Shown here: in pieces, positions 43,886-52,373 of the stretch
Numbering within the stretch: position 1 is the stretch's first letter
How the letters are laid out: each line of letters opens with the position of its first letter
Assembly (NCBI RefSeq): GCF_006829085.1
Contig: NZ_BJTC01000002.1
Coordinates: forward strand, 1-64,000
DNA: 64,000 nt
Direction of reading: 5' to 3'
DNA from: Chryseobacterium sp. ON_d1
GTDB taxonomy: Bacteria > Bacteroidota > Bacteroidia > Flavobacteriales > Weeksellaceae
Program-made: the position numbers and the translations under genes
The notes under the pieces: model-generated
Told to the model about the DNA's origin: nothing
Seen by the model: the letters and a program-made list of their open reading frames with translations, nothing else
Database searches by the model: none

Positions 43886-46800
43886 ATGAGTAATACTATA
43901 ACACTTCAATTGAGCTATGATTCTTCTTTTATAGATTTTGTGGTACATAAAAATCATTCTGATGATCCGGATAAAATAACTTCTGTTGATGTAAAGCTTT
44001 CACTTTTGTCCAGTGGAAATTCATACAGTATTAATCAGGATATTAATGCTGGTAATTTTGATACTTTAAGAGATTATTTACTTCCATGGAAATGGATAGG
44101 AACGGACAACCCACCTACCCATATTAGAATCTATAAAATAACCAATGGTAAAATTCTTAAGCCCTTAGAATGGATTGATGTTAAAATTGAAGACCCACAG
44201 GCCGTCGATTCCACAGACTGCAGTATGATCCAAAATTATTTTGAAAAAAGTCTTGTAAGCCAATTACGGACACCGGACCATATCAAGTTGACGATTAATA
44301 AAGAAGAGGCGGAAATAATAAATGTTGATAAAAATTATACTGTAAACACAGTAGAAAATAAGTCTCAGGCTATCATTGCCCAAATGGCACAAAAACTGAC
44401 TCCTTTTAATGAAAAACTTAGCTTTTTATTTTTGATAAGTCGAGAATTGAGTACAGAAAATGAATTAAGGTTTTTTACTCCTTCAGAAGATAAAAAAATA
44501 AGTTTTCTTTGTTTTCCCGTGACGCCTGCAAATGATAATTCAATTTGGTATCCAAAACCGGATTTCTTGGGTGAGAACAATGGTAATTATTGGATTGAAT
44601 ACAATATACCAGAGCTTTTAAATAGGAACCATATCTCGTGCTGCGCATTTACCAAAGCTACTGATTATCCTAAGTCCGATTATCCTCCACTGCCACAGCC
44701 TACTTTTGATGCAGAGCCTGTAATCCCTGTTAATGATACTGTTATTTTAAGAAGAGATGGTAAGTTCAACGGTAAAGTAAAAATCGAAGTGGAACAGGAT
44801 AATGACTGGAAAATAGGGTTTACTGATGTTCTTGCAGCTCTTTTGGATATCAGAGACTTTATTTTTTGTGGAACTCCGGAAAATAAAAAGTTTAAGGTTC
44901 CTATTGACTTTGTCCGTGAAATTAATGTCGTTAAATCCTATCTTCTCTCACCTTTTATTCATCTTTCAGACTGTTTCCCTGCAATCCAAAAAAAGTATCT
45001 GGATTTTGAAATAGCAAATGGAAATGGTAGTCAGGATAAGATAGCAGATATTATCAAACTCGTAAATGAGACGTTTAAAGATTTTTATGAAAAAGAAGAC
45101 AGTTATATAAAAAAAGAAACCGAGAAAGAAAAACTTTTAAGCTCAATCCTGAATTTGATTCCCTATTCATTAGAAATAAATGAGGGATTTGGCAGCCAGG
45201 AAGAAATTGAATCTTATAAACTGTATAATAAACTGGCTGATGAAAAGGTGGTACAGACTTTAATTTCTATACTGCTGCAGTTTGACTATAAAATGGATTT
45301 GTTGCCAATAAAAGGAAAAGAAGAATATTATTCGTTGGGTACTGATGGATCAGAAATCTGGATCAATAAAATAAAAGAGGAGGGAAAAGATATACCAGGG
45401 CCTATGAAGAAAGTGAAACTTCTCAATATTTACTCTCTCAATATATACCAGGATTTTTTCCGGTTTTTACTTGATAATGCTTCTACAGATGATGATATTC
45501 CTTTATTGAAATATCTGATAAATGATTTAAAAGATTTTTCTCCTGATACAATACTACAGCAGCTTCCTCTTTTAATAAATGCTGTTTATAATAGTAAAAA
45601 TGAGTCTCCTTTCTCTCCAATTAAAAATGTAAGGTCATATGATATCAAGTTTAATACAATTGTTGAAGACGTCCTGATCAATTACCTGAAAGATGAAATA
45701 ACCAGATTGACAGCCGAGCCTAAAACGCCATCAACAGAGCAGCTTCCCATCCGTATCCAAATCGGAAAACCTAATCAGCTTGCTCCTAAAAAAGATGAAG
45801 AGTCTGATGATCTGGCCGATGAACTCAGTGGCTATGTTTTGCTAAGTACCCGCAGCCAGGCTGTGAATGACAGCAGTAAATATGAAAGCTGGAAATATCA
45901 TAACTGGGGCAAAGCAAAACTGAGTACAGGAGATGATAAACTTACAACGCCTTTTCTTGTGCCCAGCTATCTGCCGGAACAGAACGATGTACAGCAGCTA
46001 TTCCTGGAGATCAGTAATGAAAGTGCTTCACTGGTAGCCAATCTGGAAGGCTTAGGTAAAGATGATTTTATTGCAGAAGGTAGTGAAAAGAATAAAGCGC
46101 CTACTATTGATTTTTTCTTGCCTGATAATAATAATAGCAATAATCCTTACGCGTTGCGCTATGGCTATTACTACAATTTTGCTGCATTTGCCGTGATGAA
46201 TTCCGGGGTTTTGCCGGAACCTTTAAGAGAAGGTGATGTTCTGAATCAATTTAAAAAAGATATTATTGGCGATATCAGTGAGTTTACAAAAACATTCCAT
46301 TTTTTGCGCACAAAAGCAGTAAGCCCGCCGTCTGTTATTATAAAAGATCCTGATGATAAAACAACCCATTATCCTAAGGATTATCCCAAAGAACTGAACC
46401 CGCTTTATCACGAACTGTTTGGAGTCAATGAAGATAAAATTACTAAAGATAGTACAGGAGATAAAAAGCGTACAGATCTTAAAGCACCTATTATTTTGGG
46501 TGAAAAATTTAACAAAGAATTTTCGATAAAAATAAAAAAACCAAGAACTGATTTTTGGGACTGCTATTCTTTTGACTGGAAGGAATTTAATGGAAATAAT
46601 ATAAATGCCAATAAATACAAAATCAAAGATGAATCTAAAAATATCGAAGAGTTTTTAGATCCCAGTGTTGCTGATAGTATCTGGATGAAGGTTGAGGTAT
46701 TAAATAGTCTGAATTCATCAGATGCGGCAAATCTTATTCAGCCCCAGACTATTGAATACAATAGCAATCACGAAATACAGCTTAACATCAAATGGGGAGA

Positions 46801-48745
46801 AAATGATTCTTTTATAAACAATACCCTTACCCTTTCTCAGGGGAAAATTTATAAAATCTCTTTTTTCAATTTAATTGATGAAAAATATTTTGGAAAAGAT
46901 GGTGAAAATCCTACACGTGAATGCAGGTTTGATTTGAAAAGAAATTTCATACCAGATAGAGAGAAACAGGAAAGAGACGGATTGGTAATGATTGCTGAAA
47001 ATAAAGGGACCGGTGATGAGCGGAGTATTAATTGTTACAAAGTTTCCGGCGAGCACCTCATTTTTGAAACTGCCTACCAAAATACATACAGTGATGACCC
47101 AAACAAAAATCTTTGGAAAGCTCTGGATTTCAATGAGGAGTTAGTTTCGGAAGCTGTGCAAATGTCTGATTCTGTAAAGCTTATACTCAACAGCGGCAGA
47201 TATAAAAGTTACAGCAGAATAAAGGTGCAGCATCAGAAACTGGACTGGCAGGGAAGACAGCCTAATATTAACTTTGCAGAGCTTGGGACAATTATTAATC
47301 CTGATCCTGACAAAAGAATGCCAGATGATACCCTTACTATAACAAAGGCAATGGAATTAGATGCTTGGTGGAATTCAGAGCGGCTGCACGACACCTCCGT
47401 AATATCCTATGCTAAAATTCTGGCTTCAAGAGAAGGTAAGGATAATATACTGCATGAATATAAAAATATATTGGATAATCATGCCATGCTTCTGAAATAC
47501 GCGGTCACGTTGTATAACAGATACGAATCTTTGGGAGGACCTTATGATAAGGACATTATCACAAGTAAAATAAAATTGGACAACGAAGAGAGGGCTGATA
47601 AAAAAGGTACTTTCTATCCATGGAAATTCTATCTTAAAAAATCCAGAAGGGAGGAACAGCTTCCTGCTCCGTCCGTCCGTTTCTACATTCCACTTACAGG
47701 CTCTATCAAAGAAGCAAACGAGACCTCATTACTCAATATAGCAGATGTAATGTTGGTCATGGATGATGTCTGGTACAGAGAGGCAGGGCTTGCGCAGAAA
47801 TTTACACTGGGTATAAAAAACACGGCGTATAAGATAACATCAGAATCAGGAGATCTTCTTGAACTTAAACAGTATCCGGAAGCCGGATTTGATGTAACGT
47901 TAAGTGAAGCCGCAACAAAACCTCATAAGGTGAGCCGGAAAGAAGAAGATGCTTCAGCCATTATAACAGATGATATAGAGGATTTTATTTTGGTAGATGA
48001 TCAATATATAACAGGTCCTTTGGGTTTTACTTTCGATTTTGTGGCCACCAATCCAAAGGTGAATTCCACTTCCTTCGTGATTTCAGGAAATGGCCTGGCT
48101 TCCTACATCAGGAATGATTATAAAGATAAAAATGATCCGTTTTATCCGATGTTTAAGCTGGCTGTACGCAGTGAAATATCACCTGCTCTCCATACAATGA
48201 ATGAAGAACCCGGCCTTAAGCTGGAAGAAAAAGAAAAATGGATCAGGAAAATGACCAGCAAATGGAGTGGTGCCCAATGGGTACAGTTCCTGAAAGCAGT
48301 AGACTCTTTTGTTCCGGACCAATGGAGAAGTGATGTCCGGAAAAATGGTTTCGTAAATATTAGCAAACCACCTAGGCTGGAAGATTTTAATTTATTTGGA
48401 ACTACATTTCTGCAATATCATAACTGGTACATTATCTTGTCTACTATTGAAAGTAATATCGGAGGTTTACCTGTTGAAAGATATTATGATACCTATAGAA
48501 TTGCTCAGGATAATCCGGTTTCAGTACATGAAAATAAAGAAATGAAACATTTTCCGGAAGGGTATGCCAGAATAATGGTTGTTAGGAAATCAAATGATTT
48601 CGAGAATGGGGTAAAAAGAGATAATATCTGGGATGAATTGTTTGGTAAAAAGGAAAATGATGATGAAAAATCAAAAATTAAAAATGATAATATATTGGCT
48701 ATGCCAATTATTACTGAGAGAATACCTGTGAAATTTAAATCATAA
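43886..48745 (+). CDS. Giant protein (1,619 aa), unknown function
   Basis: No family is recognised and no signal peptide or membrane helix is seen. The start MSNTITLQLSYDSSF is strand-like. Residues about 330-550 are helix-rich. The rest alternates strands and loops with many Asp/Asn/Lys, including RIQIGKPNQLAPKKDEESDD near 610-630 and a conserved-looking C-terminal third with WSGAQWVQFLKAVDSF. It starts 5 bases after the 2,284-aa gene and stops 4 bases before an M15-type peptidase gene, so it is firmly in the same operon. It likely works with the larger protein. Confidence 0.8.
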   Translation: MSNTITLQLSYDSSFIDFVVHKNHSDDPDKITSVDVKLSLLSSGNSYSINQDINAGNFDTLRDYLLPWKWIGTDNPPTHIRIYKITNGKILKPLEWIDVKIEDPQAVDSTDCSMIQNYFEKSLVSQLRTPDHIKLTINKEEAEIINVDKNYTVNTVENKSQAIIAQMAQKLTPFNEKLSFLFLISRELSTENELRFFTPSEDKKISFLCFPVTPANDNSIWYPKPDFLGENNGNYWIEYNIPELLNRNHISCCAFTKATDYPKSDYPPLPQPTFDAEPVIPVNDTVILRRDGKFNGKVKIEVEQDNDWKIGFTDVLAALLDIRDFIFCGTPENKKFKVPIDFVREINVVKSYLLSPFIHLSDCFPAIQKKYLDFEIANGNGSQDKIADIIKLVNETFKDFYEKEDSYIKKETEKEKLLSSILNLIPYSLEINEGFGSQEEIESYKLYNKLADEKVVQTLISILLQFDYKMDLLPIKGKEEYYSLGTDGSEIWINKIKEEGKDIPGPMKKVKLLNIYSLNIYQDFFRFLLDNASTDDDIPLLKYLINDLKDFSPDTILQQLPLLINAVYNSKNESPFSPIKNVRSYDIKFNTIVEDVLINYLKDEITRLTAEPKTPSTEQLPIRIQIGKPNQLAPKKDEESDDLADELSGYVLLSTRSQAVNDSSKYESWKYHNWGKAKLSTGDDKLTTPFLVPSYLPEQNDVQQLFLEISNESASLVANLEGLGKDDFIAEGSEKNKAPTIDFFLPDNNNSNNPYALRYGYYYNFAAFAVMNSGVLPEPLREGDVLNQFKKDIIGDISEFTKTFHFLRTKAVSPPSVIIKDPDDKTTHYPKDYPKELNPLYHELFGVNEDKITKDSTGDKKRTDLKAPIILGEKFNKEFSIKIKKPRTDFWDCYSFDWKEFNGNNINANKYKIKDESKNIEEFLDPSVADSIWMKVEVLNSLNSSDAANLIQPQTIEYNSNHEIQLNIKWGENDSFINNTLTLSQGKIYKISFFNLIDEKYFGKDGENPTRECRFDLKRNFIPDREKQERDGLVMIAENKGTGDERSINCYKVSGEHLIFETAYQNTYSDDPNKNLWKALDFNEELVSEAVQMSDSVKLILNSGRYKSYSRIKVQHQKLDWQGRQPNINFAELGTIINPDPDKRMPDDTLTITKAMELDAWWNSERLHDTSVISYAKILASREGKDNILHEYKNILDNHAMLLKYAVTLYNRYESLGGPYDKDIITSKIKLDNEERADKKGTFYPWKFYLKKSRREEQLPAPSVRFYIPLTGSIKEANETSLLNIADVMLVMDDVWYREAGLAQKFTLGIKNTAYKITSESGDLLELKQYPEAGFDVTLSEAATKPHKVSRKEEDASAIITDDIEDFILVDDQYITGPLGFTFDFVATNPKVNSTSFVISGNGLASYIRNDYKDKNDPFYPMFKLAVRSEISPALHTMNEEPGLKLEEKEKWIRKMTSKWSGAQWVQFLKAVDSFVPDQWRSDVRKNGFVNISKPPRLEDFNLFGTTFLQYHNWYIILSTIESNIGGLPVERYYDTYRIAQDNPVSVHENKEMKHFPEGYARIMVVRKSNDFENGVKRDNIWDELFGKKENDDEKSKIKNDNILAMPIITERIPVKFKS

Positions 48746-48749
48746 AATT

Positions 48750-49328
48750 ATGAGTGCTAAAGAAGAAATTATTAAAAATCTGACTGTACTGGCTGATAAT
48801 AGCTGTACCAGTAAACTGAATTTTATCTACTACGATATTATTCACGAGTGCAAAATAGAATTTCCGGCAAGTTCATGGGAAAAAGCCCGGCTGGCAGGAT
48901 ATACTTTTGATCAGGTCCTTGAAAATACAAAGGATGGTACATTCAATTTGTTGCTATGGATCTTAAGGTTTGATTTTAATGAAAATGATCATACCATTTT
49001 TATTAAGAAAATTATTTTATCCAGCCTGTGGAGACCTTCTACAGGGGGCACTTCCCCGCATGAAGATGGGAGAGGACTTGATATTATCGCTATACAACCT
49101 AATATTGGAAAAGAGATTGTATGCAGTACTGTTACAAAAAGTGAGCCTGGTTATTTTGTAAAGCTGCGCACAAATGCTTTGAGCCAGGGGCTGATCACTC
49201 AATTTTTTTCACCCTGGACCATGTATTATTACAATAAGGAAGGTCAACTTATTGAAGAGCCTAATCGAGGGATCACAGATAATGAAAAGATTCATTTAAA
49301 TCATGTCCATTTTACGATTTCAAAATAA
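48750..49328 (+). CDS. M15-type peptidoglycan peptidase, no signal peptide
   Basis: The 192-residue protein has the metal-binding pattern of M15/VanY-type D-Ala-D-Ala (or L-Ala-D-Glu) peptidases: SPHEDGRGLD with His104 and Asp111, and HVHF with His185 and His187. The substrate would be cell-wall peptide. There is no signal peptide, unlike housekeeping enzymes of the group, but like phage endolysins and tail-associated hydrolases. It is the third gene of the giant-protein operon, 4 bases after its neighbour, and is followed by a membrane protein. Confidence 0.8.
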   Translation: MSAKEEIIKNLTVLADNSCTSKLNFIYYDIIHECKIEFPASSWEKARLAGYTFDQVLENTKDGTFNLLLWILRFDFNENDHTIFIKKIILSSLWRPSTGGTSPHEDGRGLDIIAIQPNIGKEIVCSTVTKSEPGYFVKLRTNALSQGLITQFFSPWTMYYYNKEGQLIEEPNRGITDNEKIHLNHVHFTISK

Positions 49329-49353
49329 ATACTAACCATCAAAACTAATACCG

Positions 49354-49947
49354 ATGAAATCATTAACTTTTTTTCTGTCGCTGATCGCTATGTTTATATC
49401 AGCTGATCTTTTTGGACAGGGAACTTCCGGAACACCAGCTCCCAAACCTGTGCCAACATCTGCAATACCTCTAACCCCGATATCAGATGTTGAAAAATGG
49501 GTTGCCATTTCTCCTGTTTTACTCTTTCTGTTAATTATATGCATTGTTTTTTTAAAACTGAAAAAAGACAAGGTATCTCTGAAAGACTTGCTTTTGGATA
49601 AAGATGCCAATGTACAGATGCAAGAACAGCAAACAGAAAAGCTTAAAGCTTTTGCAAAAGCAGATTTTGTAAATCAGAAGGCATTAATGGACGCAGCTGC
49701 TGAAGTTAATAATACCGTTGATCCAACTACAGAGCAGAAGCCTAATACAAGTGTAAGTCGTTTTTTAGCTTTTATAAGTGGGTTAGTCTCTGTGGGGCTG
49801 GCCTGTGTTCTTACCACTTTTGCCATGTGGAACCACTTTGATACTAATGAATTTCCAAAATTAAATGAACTGTTAGGAGTTTTACTTTCATTGGGAATCG
49901 GGGTGATACCATATGCATTTAATAAGATCAGTACAGCAGTTAAATAA
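49354..49947 (+). CDS. Small multi-pass membrane protein (197 aa)
   Basis: The protein has a signal-peptide-like start (MKSLTFFLSLIAMFISADLFGQ), a Pro/Thr-rich short linker, and three membrane segments: about 50-70 (VAISPVLLFLLIICIVFLKL), 132-153 and 168-188. Between the first and second is a charged stretch (about 71-120). I do not recognise a family. It lies between two wall hydrolases that lack signal peptides, in the place a holin would have in a lysis cassette, but it does not resemble a holin family I know. Confidence 0.75.
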   Translation: MKSLTFFLSLIAMFISADLFGQGTSGTPAPKPVPTSAIPLTPISDVEKWVAISPVLLFLLIICIVFLKLKKDKVSLKDLLLDKDANVQMQEQQTEKLKAFAKADFVNQKALMDAAAEVNNTVDPTTEQKPNTSVSRFLAFISGLVSVGLACVLTTFAMWNHFDTNEFPKLNELLGVLLSLGIGVIPYAFNKISTAVK

Positions 49948-49975
49948 CAGAATCAATATTTAATTTAAAAAGACT

Positions 49976-51337
49976 ATGAATACCGGAAAACAACTATTGG
50001 AAGCAGCCCGAAATCATATCGGAGAAAAATATGTTTATGGTGCCATTGTACCATTTGAAAACTCAGATTATAAAGGCCCATGGGACTGTGCAGAATTTAT
50101 TTCCTGGATCGTCTATCAGGGTACAGGAATTAAAATAGGAATAAGAGGTAAAGAAGCCTACACGGGATACTGGGCCAAAGATGCAGCTGCTTTCTGCAGA
50201 AAAATAACCATTAATGAAGCCTCTCAAACCTATGGCGCTATTTTATTCAGACCGCCTGGTTACAAAGGAATAAAAATAGGACATATTGCTTTCAGTGATG
50301 GTAAAGGCGGAACTGTAGAAGCTAAAAGTGCAAAAGAAGGCGTCTGTGAAAGCACTATTAAGGGAAGACAATGGGAATACGGGTTTTTGATCAATGGAGT
50401 TGATTATGAGACTAATTTAAAAACAGTTGCTGATTATCATTATCCGTCATTGAATTTTTATGTGAAATCACCAGCTATGAAACATGCTCTTGTTGAGGAG
50501 GCTAAAAAAAAGCTTTCGAAACTCAATCTGTACCATGGTTCTATTAATGAGATCTACGATAGTGAAACTGCTAAAGCAGTTGTCAATTATCAAAATATGA
50601 AAGGGCTTGTAGTAGACGGTGCGTTGGGCAGAGATACCCTGAGATCACTGAAGGTACGGCAATATACTACTGTTGAAAAGAGCATGATATGGTTTAAACA
50701 AAATTTTGAGATGAAAATTAAAGAAAAGTTAACAGGGACTCCTTTTGATTTTCATCTCATTATGGCAATTGCCTACCAGGAGACCGGCTATGTATGGAGT
50801 AAAATGATCGGTAAAACCACACTTGCAGATTTATTGATGTGTTGTACCGGAGATACACTCGATGCTCCCAACAGAAGTGCTTTTCCCAAGGATAAAGCAG
50901 CTTTGCTAGCCCATACTGACGGAGACAAAATGTTTCTTATTGCACGGGAAGCTTTAAAAAACGTAGGGCGGTGGGAAGCTGTTTATAAAAAGCTTTATGA
51001 CACTCAGCCGGATAAGTTTTGTCACGGGTATGGTATTTTCCAATATGATCTACAGTTCTTTAAAACGAACCCCGGTTTTTTCCTTAATAAAGAATGGGGA
51101 AATATTGATAAAGTGATTGAAATGGCGGTTAACGAACTAAAAGCTGCACAAAACAGAATTCCTTCTTACAGAGGTAAAAACAAACTTACCATGATAGAAC
51201 AAATCTATGTCGCAATTGCCTATAATAAAGGAACAGCCGATGTTACCAAAGACTTTAAGCAGGGATATCGGAATGATGCAGGGAAGTACTATGGTGAAAT
51301 GATTTATGAATATTATTTATTGTCTGCTGCCCTGTGA
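49976..51337 (+). CDS. Three-domain wall hydrolase: NlpC/P60-like, PG-binding, lysozyme-like
   Basis: The 453-residue protein has no signal peptide. Residues 1-140 look like an NlpC/P60/CHAP cysteine peptidase (Cys38 in GPWDCAEF, His103 in IGHIAFSDG). About 165-225 is a PG_binding_1 repeat (LSKLNLYHGSIN, VVDGALGRDTLRSL). About 240-450 is a lysozyme/transglycosylase-like domain with Glu269 in MAIAYQETGYVW and GYGIFQYD at 351-358. Having both a peptide- and a glycan-cutting domain is typical of phage endolysins and virion-associated hydrolases. It is the last gene of the operon; the bacteriocin-like peptide gene follows about 100 bases later. Confidence 0.82.
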   Translation: MNTGKQLLEAARNHIGEKYVYGAIVPFENSDYKGPWDCAEFISWIVYQGTGIKIGIRGKEAYTGYWAKDAAAFCRKITINEASQTYGAILFRPPGYKGIKIGHIAFSDGKGGTVEAKSAKEGVCESTIKGRQWEYGFLINGVDYETNLKTVADYHYPSLNFYVKSPAMKHALVEEAKKKLSKLNLYHGSINEIYDSETAKAVVNYQNMKGLVVDGALGRDTLRSLKVRQYTTVEKSMIWFKQNFEMKIKEKLTGTPFDFHLIMAIAYQETGYVWSKMIGKTTLADLLMCCTGDTLDAPNRSAFPKDKAALLAHTDGDKMFLIAREALKNVGRWEAVYKKLYDTQPDKFCHGYGIFQYDLQFFKTNPGFFLNKEWGNIDKVIEMAVNELKAAQNRIPSYRGKNKLTMIEQIYVAIAYNKGTADVTKDFKQGYRNDAGKYYGEMIYEYYLLSAAL

Positions 51338-51438
51338 TTTATTCATTGTCTAGCAGAGAATTAAGGAGAAGATTTATTATGTTAAATCTCTTATTGGAGA
51401 ATATTCTTTATATTTAAAGCTTAATTAAAATTAAAACA

Positions 51439-51606
51439 ATGAAAAACTTAAAGAAAATCTCAAGAGATCAGTTAAAACAAGTTGCCGGTGGCGGAAACAG
51501 AGATGGTATTTGTAAACCTCAATATATGTGGGTTTGTGAAGCGACAGGTATTTGTGGCCCCGAGTCAGATGCAGCCTGCAATTGCTATTGCGTTCCTATA
51601 GTATAA
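51439..51606 (+). CDS. Double-glycine-leader Cys-rich peptide (bacteriocin-like)
   Basis: The 55-residue product begins MKNLKKISRDQLKQVAGG, a leader of the bacteriocin/GG-motif type with the cut expected after Gly18. The 37-residue remainder has six Cys (25, 33, 39, 47, 49, 51), enough for three disulfides. Peptides of this kind are exported by C39-peptidase ABC transporters; none is encoded in this window. The frame is too short for usual thresholds. A clean terminator follows. It may be an antimicrobial or signalling peptide; which one cannot be told. Confidence 0.8.
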   Translation: MKNLKKISRDQLKQVAGGGNRDGICKPQYMWVCEATGICGPESDAACNCYCVPIV

Positions 51607-51616
51607 AAAACATATG

Positions 51617-51639
51617 ATCCCTCACCTGAGGGATTTTTT
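51617..51639 (+). terminator. Terminator of the GG-leader peptide gene
   Basis: ATCCCTC (51617-51623) pairs with GAGGGAT (51628-51634) around a 4-base loop, with a T-run of five from 51634. It lies 11 bases after the stop codon. Confidence 0.8.
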
Positions 51640-51714
51640 ATTACCCATAAGATTTGAAAACCTATTTCTATCCCGCATGAAGATAGGAAATCAGTACTGA
51701 AAATAAGTTTCCGG

Positions 51715-51731
51715 TCCTTCTGCGGTCACTC
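51715..51731 (+). other. Candidate attachment site, far side (17 bp)
   Basis: TCCTTCTGCGGTCACTC is an exact copy of the tRNA-Arg 3' end at 33929-33945, in the same orientation. It has no tRNA in front of it. It is followed 4 bases later by a terminator, as the original tRNA gene would be. Together they fit a segment of about 17.8 kb inserted into the tRNA gene end. Confidence 0.62.
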
Positions 51732-51734
51732 ATT

Positions 51735-51758
51735 GCCCCTTTTATCAGGGGCTTTTTT
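51735..51758 (+). terminator. Terminator after the far-side tRNA copy
   Basis: GCCCC (51735-51739) pairs with GGGGC (51748-51752), followed by TTTTTT. Its position relative to the 17-bp copy is that of a tRNA terminator, so it may be the original terminator of the tRNA-Arg gene. Confidence 0.7.
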
Positions 51759-52373
51759 ATTGCTATATTCATAGGGCCTATAGTTGTCATCATCATAGTA
51801 CATGTTTAATTTTCCTTTCGGGTCATTTTATTTTACATTTTTCTTCTCCAAGCATTTTGACGCTCAAATTACAAATTAATATCATCTGTTTTTAAAATAC
51901 TGCAGCTACCGAACAGAGAGGCCAAAAAACTTTCACAGGAACTAAAAAAAAATGAATTTTGAACATTGAAATTACGGGCAGTATCATCCGGTTCAAAAAA
52001 ATAAAGGTTACTGCAACTACAGAATAGAGAGGTCAGAAAACTTTTATAAGAACAAAAGAAAAGTGAAATTTGAGTTCTGAAGAATGTAGACAGTCATTGC
52101 ACTCAAAGAGTATTAAACTAAGAAAGCAGGCAAAAAGCATAATAAAAAGTATAAGTGATTTTGTTGATATGAAAATAAAATTACAGACTACCGACAGCAT
52201 ACATAATTTCCTGGTGATGACCCTATAAACAATTCACTAAAGAATAGTCTGATAAGAGGGATAAAATCAAATCACTCAATAAAGTAGAAAATTCCATTTG
52301 GGGTGATCGGCTTATCAATATTATATCCTTTCCCGAATTATCAATTTTATCAAAACTAATTTTCAATAATCAA
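51759..52373. other. Gene-free stretch with an imperfect tandem repeat
   Basis: Roughly 615 bases with no supported gene. It contains two related copies of about 84 bases (51899-51982 and 52010-52094) beginning ACTGCAGCTAC and ACTGCAACTAC. The stretch before the tail-fibre operon is AT-rich and must contain its promoter, but I could not pick a convincing TAnnTTTG element. Confidence 0.4.
51899..52094. repeat. Imperfect tandem repeat, two units of about 84 bp
   Basis: Unit 1 (51899-51982) and unit 2 (52010-52094) share ACTGCA.CTAC, GA.AGAGAGG.CA.AAAACTTT, AG.AAC.AAA.AAAA and a final CAGT at the same spacing. Reading both units in frame gives similar peptide starts (YCSYRTER and YCNYRIER), so they may be decayed coding repeats. 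The origin is unknown. Confidence 0.5.

Noticed and set aside
33929..51731. Integrase gene within the 17.8-kb segment
   Set aside because: I looked for tyrosine and serine recombinase motifs in the segment and saw none; a trans-acting or lost integrase is possible.
51759..52373. Gene for a small protein in the stretch before the fibre operon
   Set aside because: Frames are short and interrupted; the repeated peptide-like pieces (YCSYRTER, YCNYRIER) end quickly at stops.
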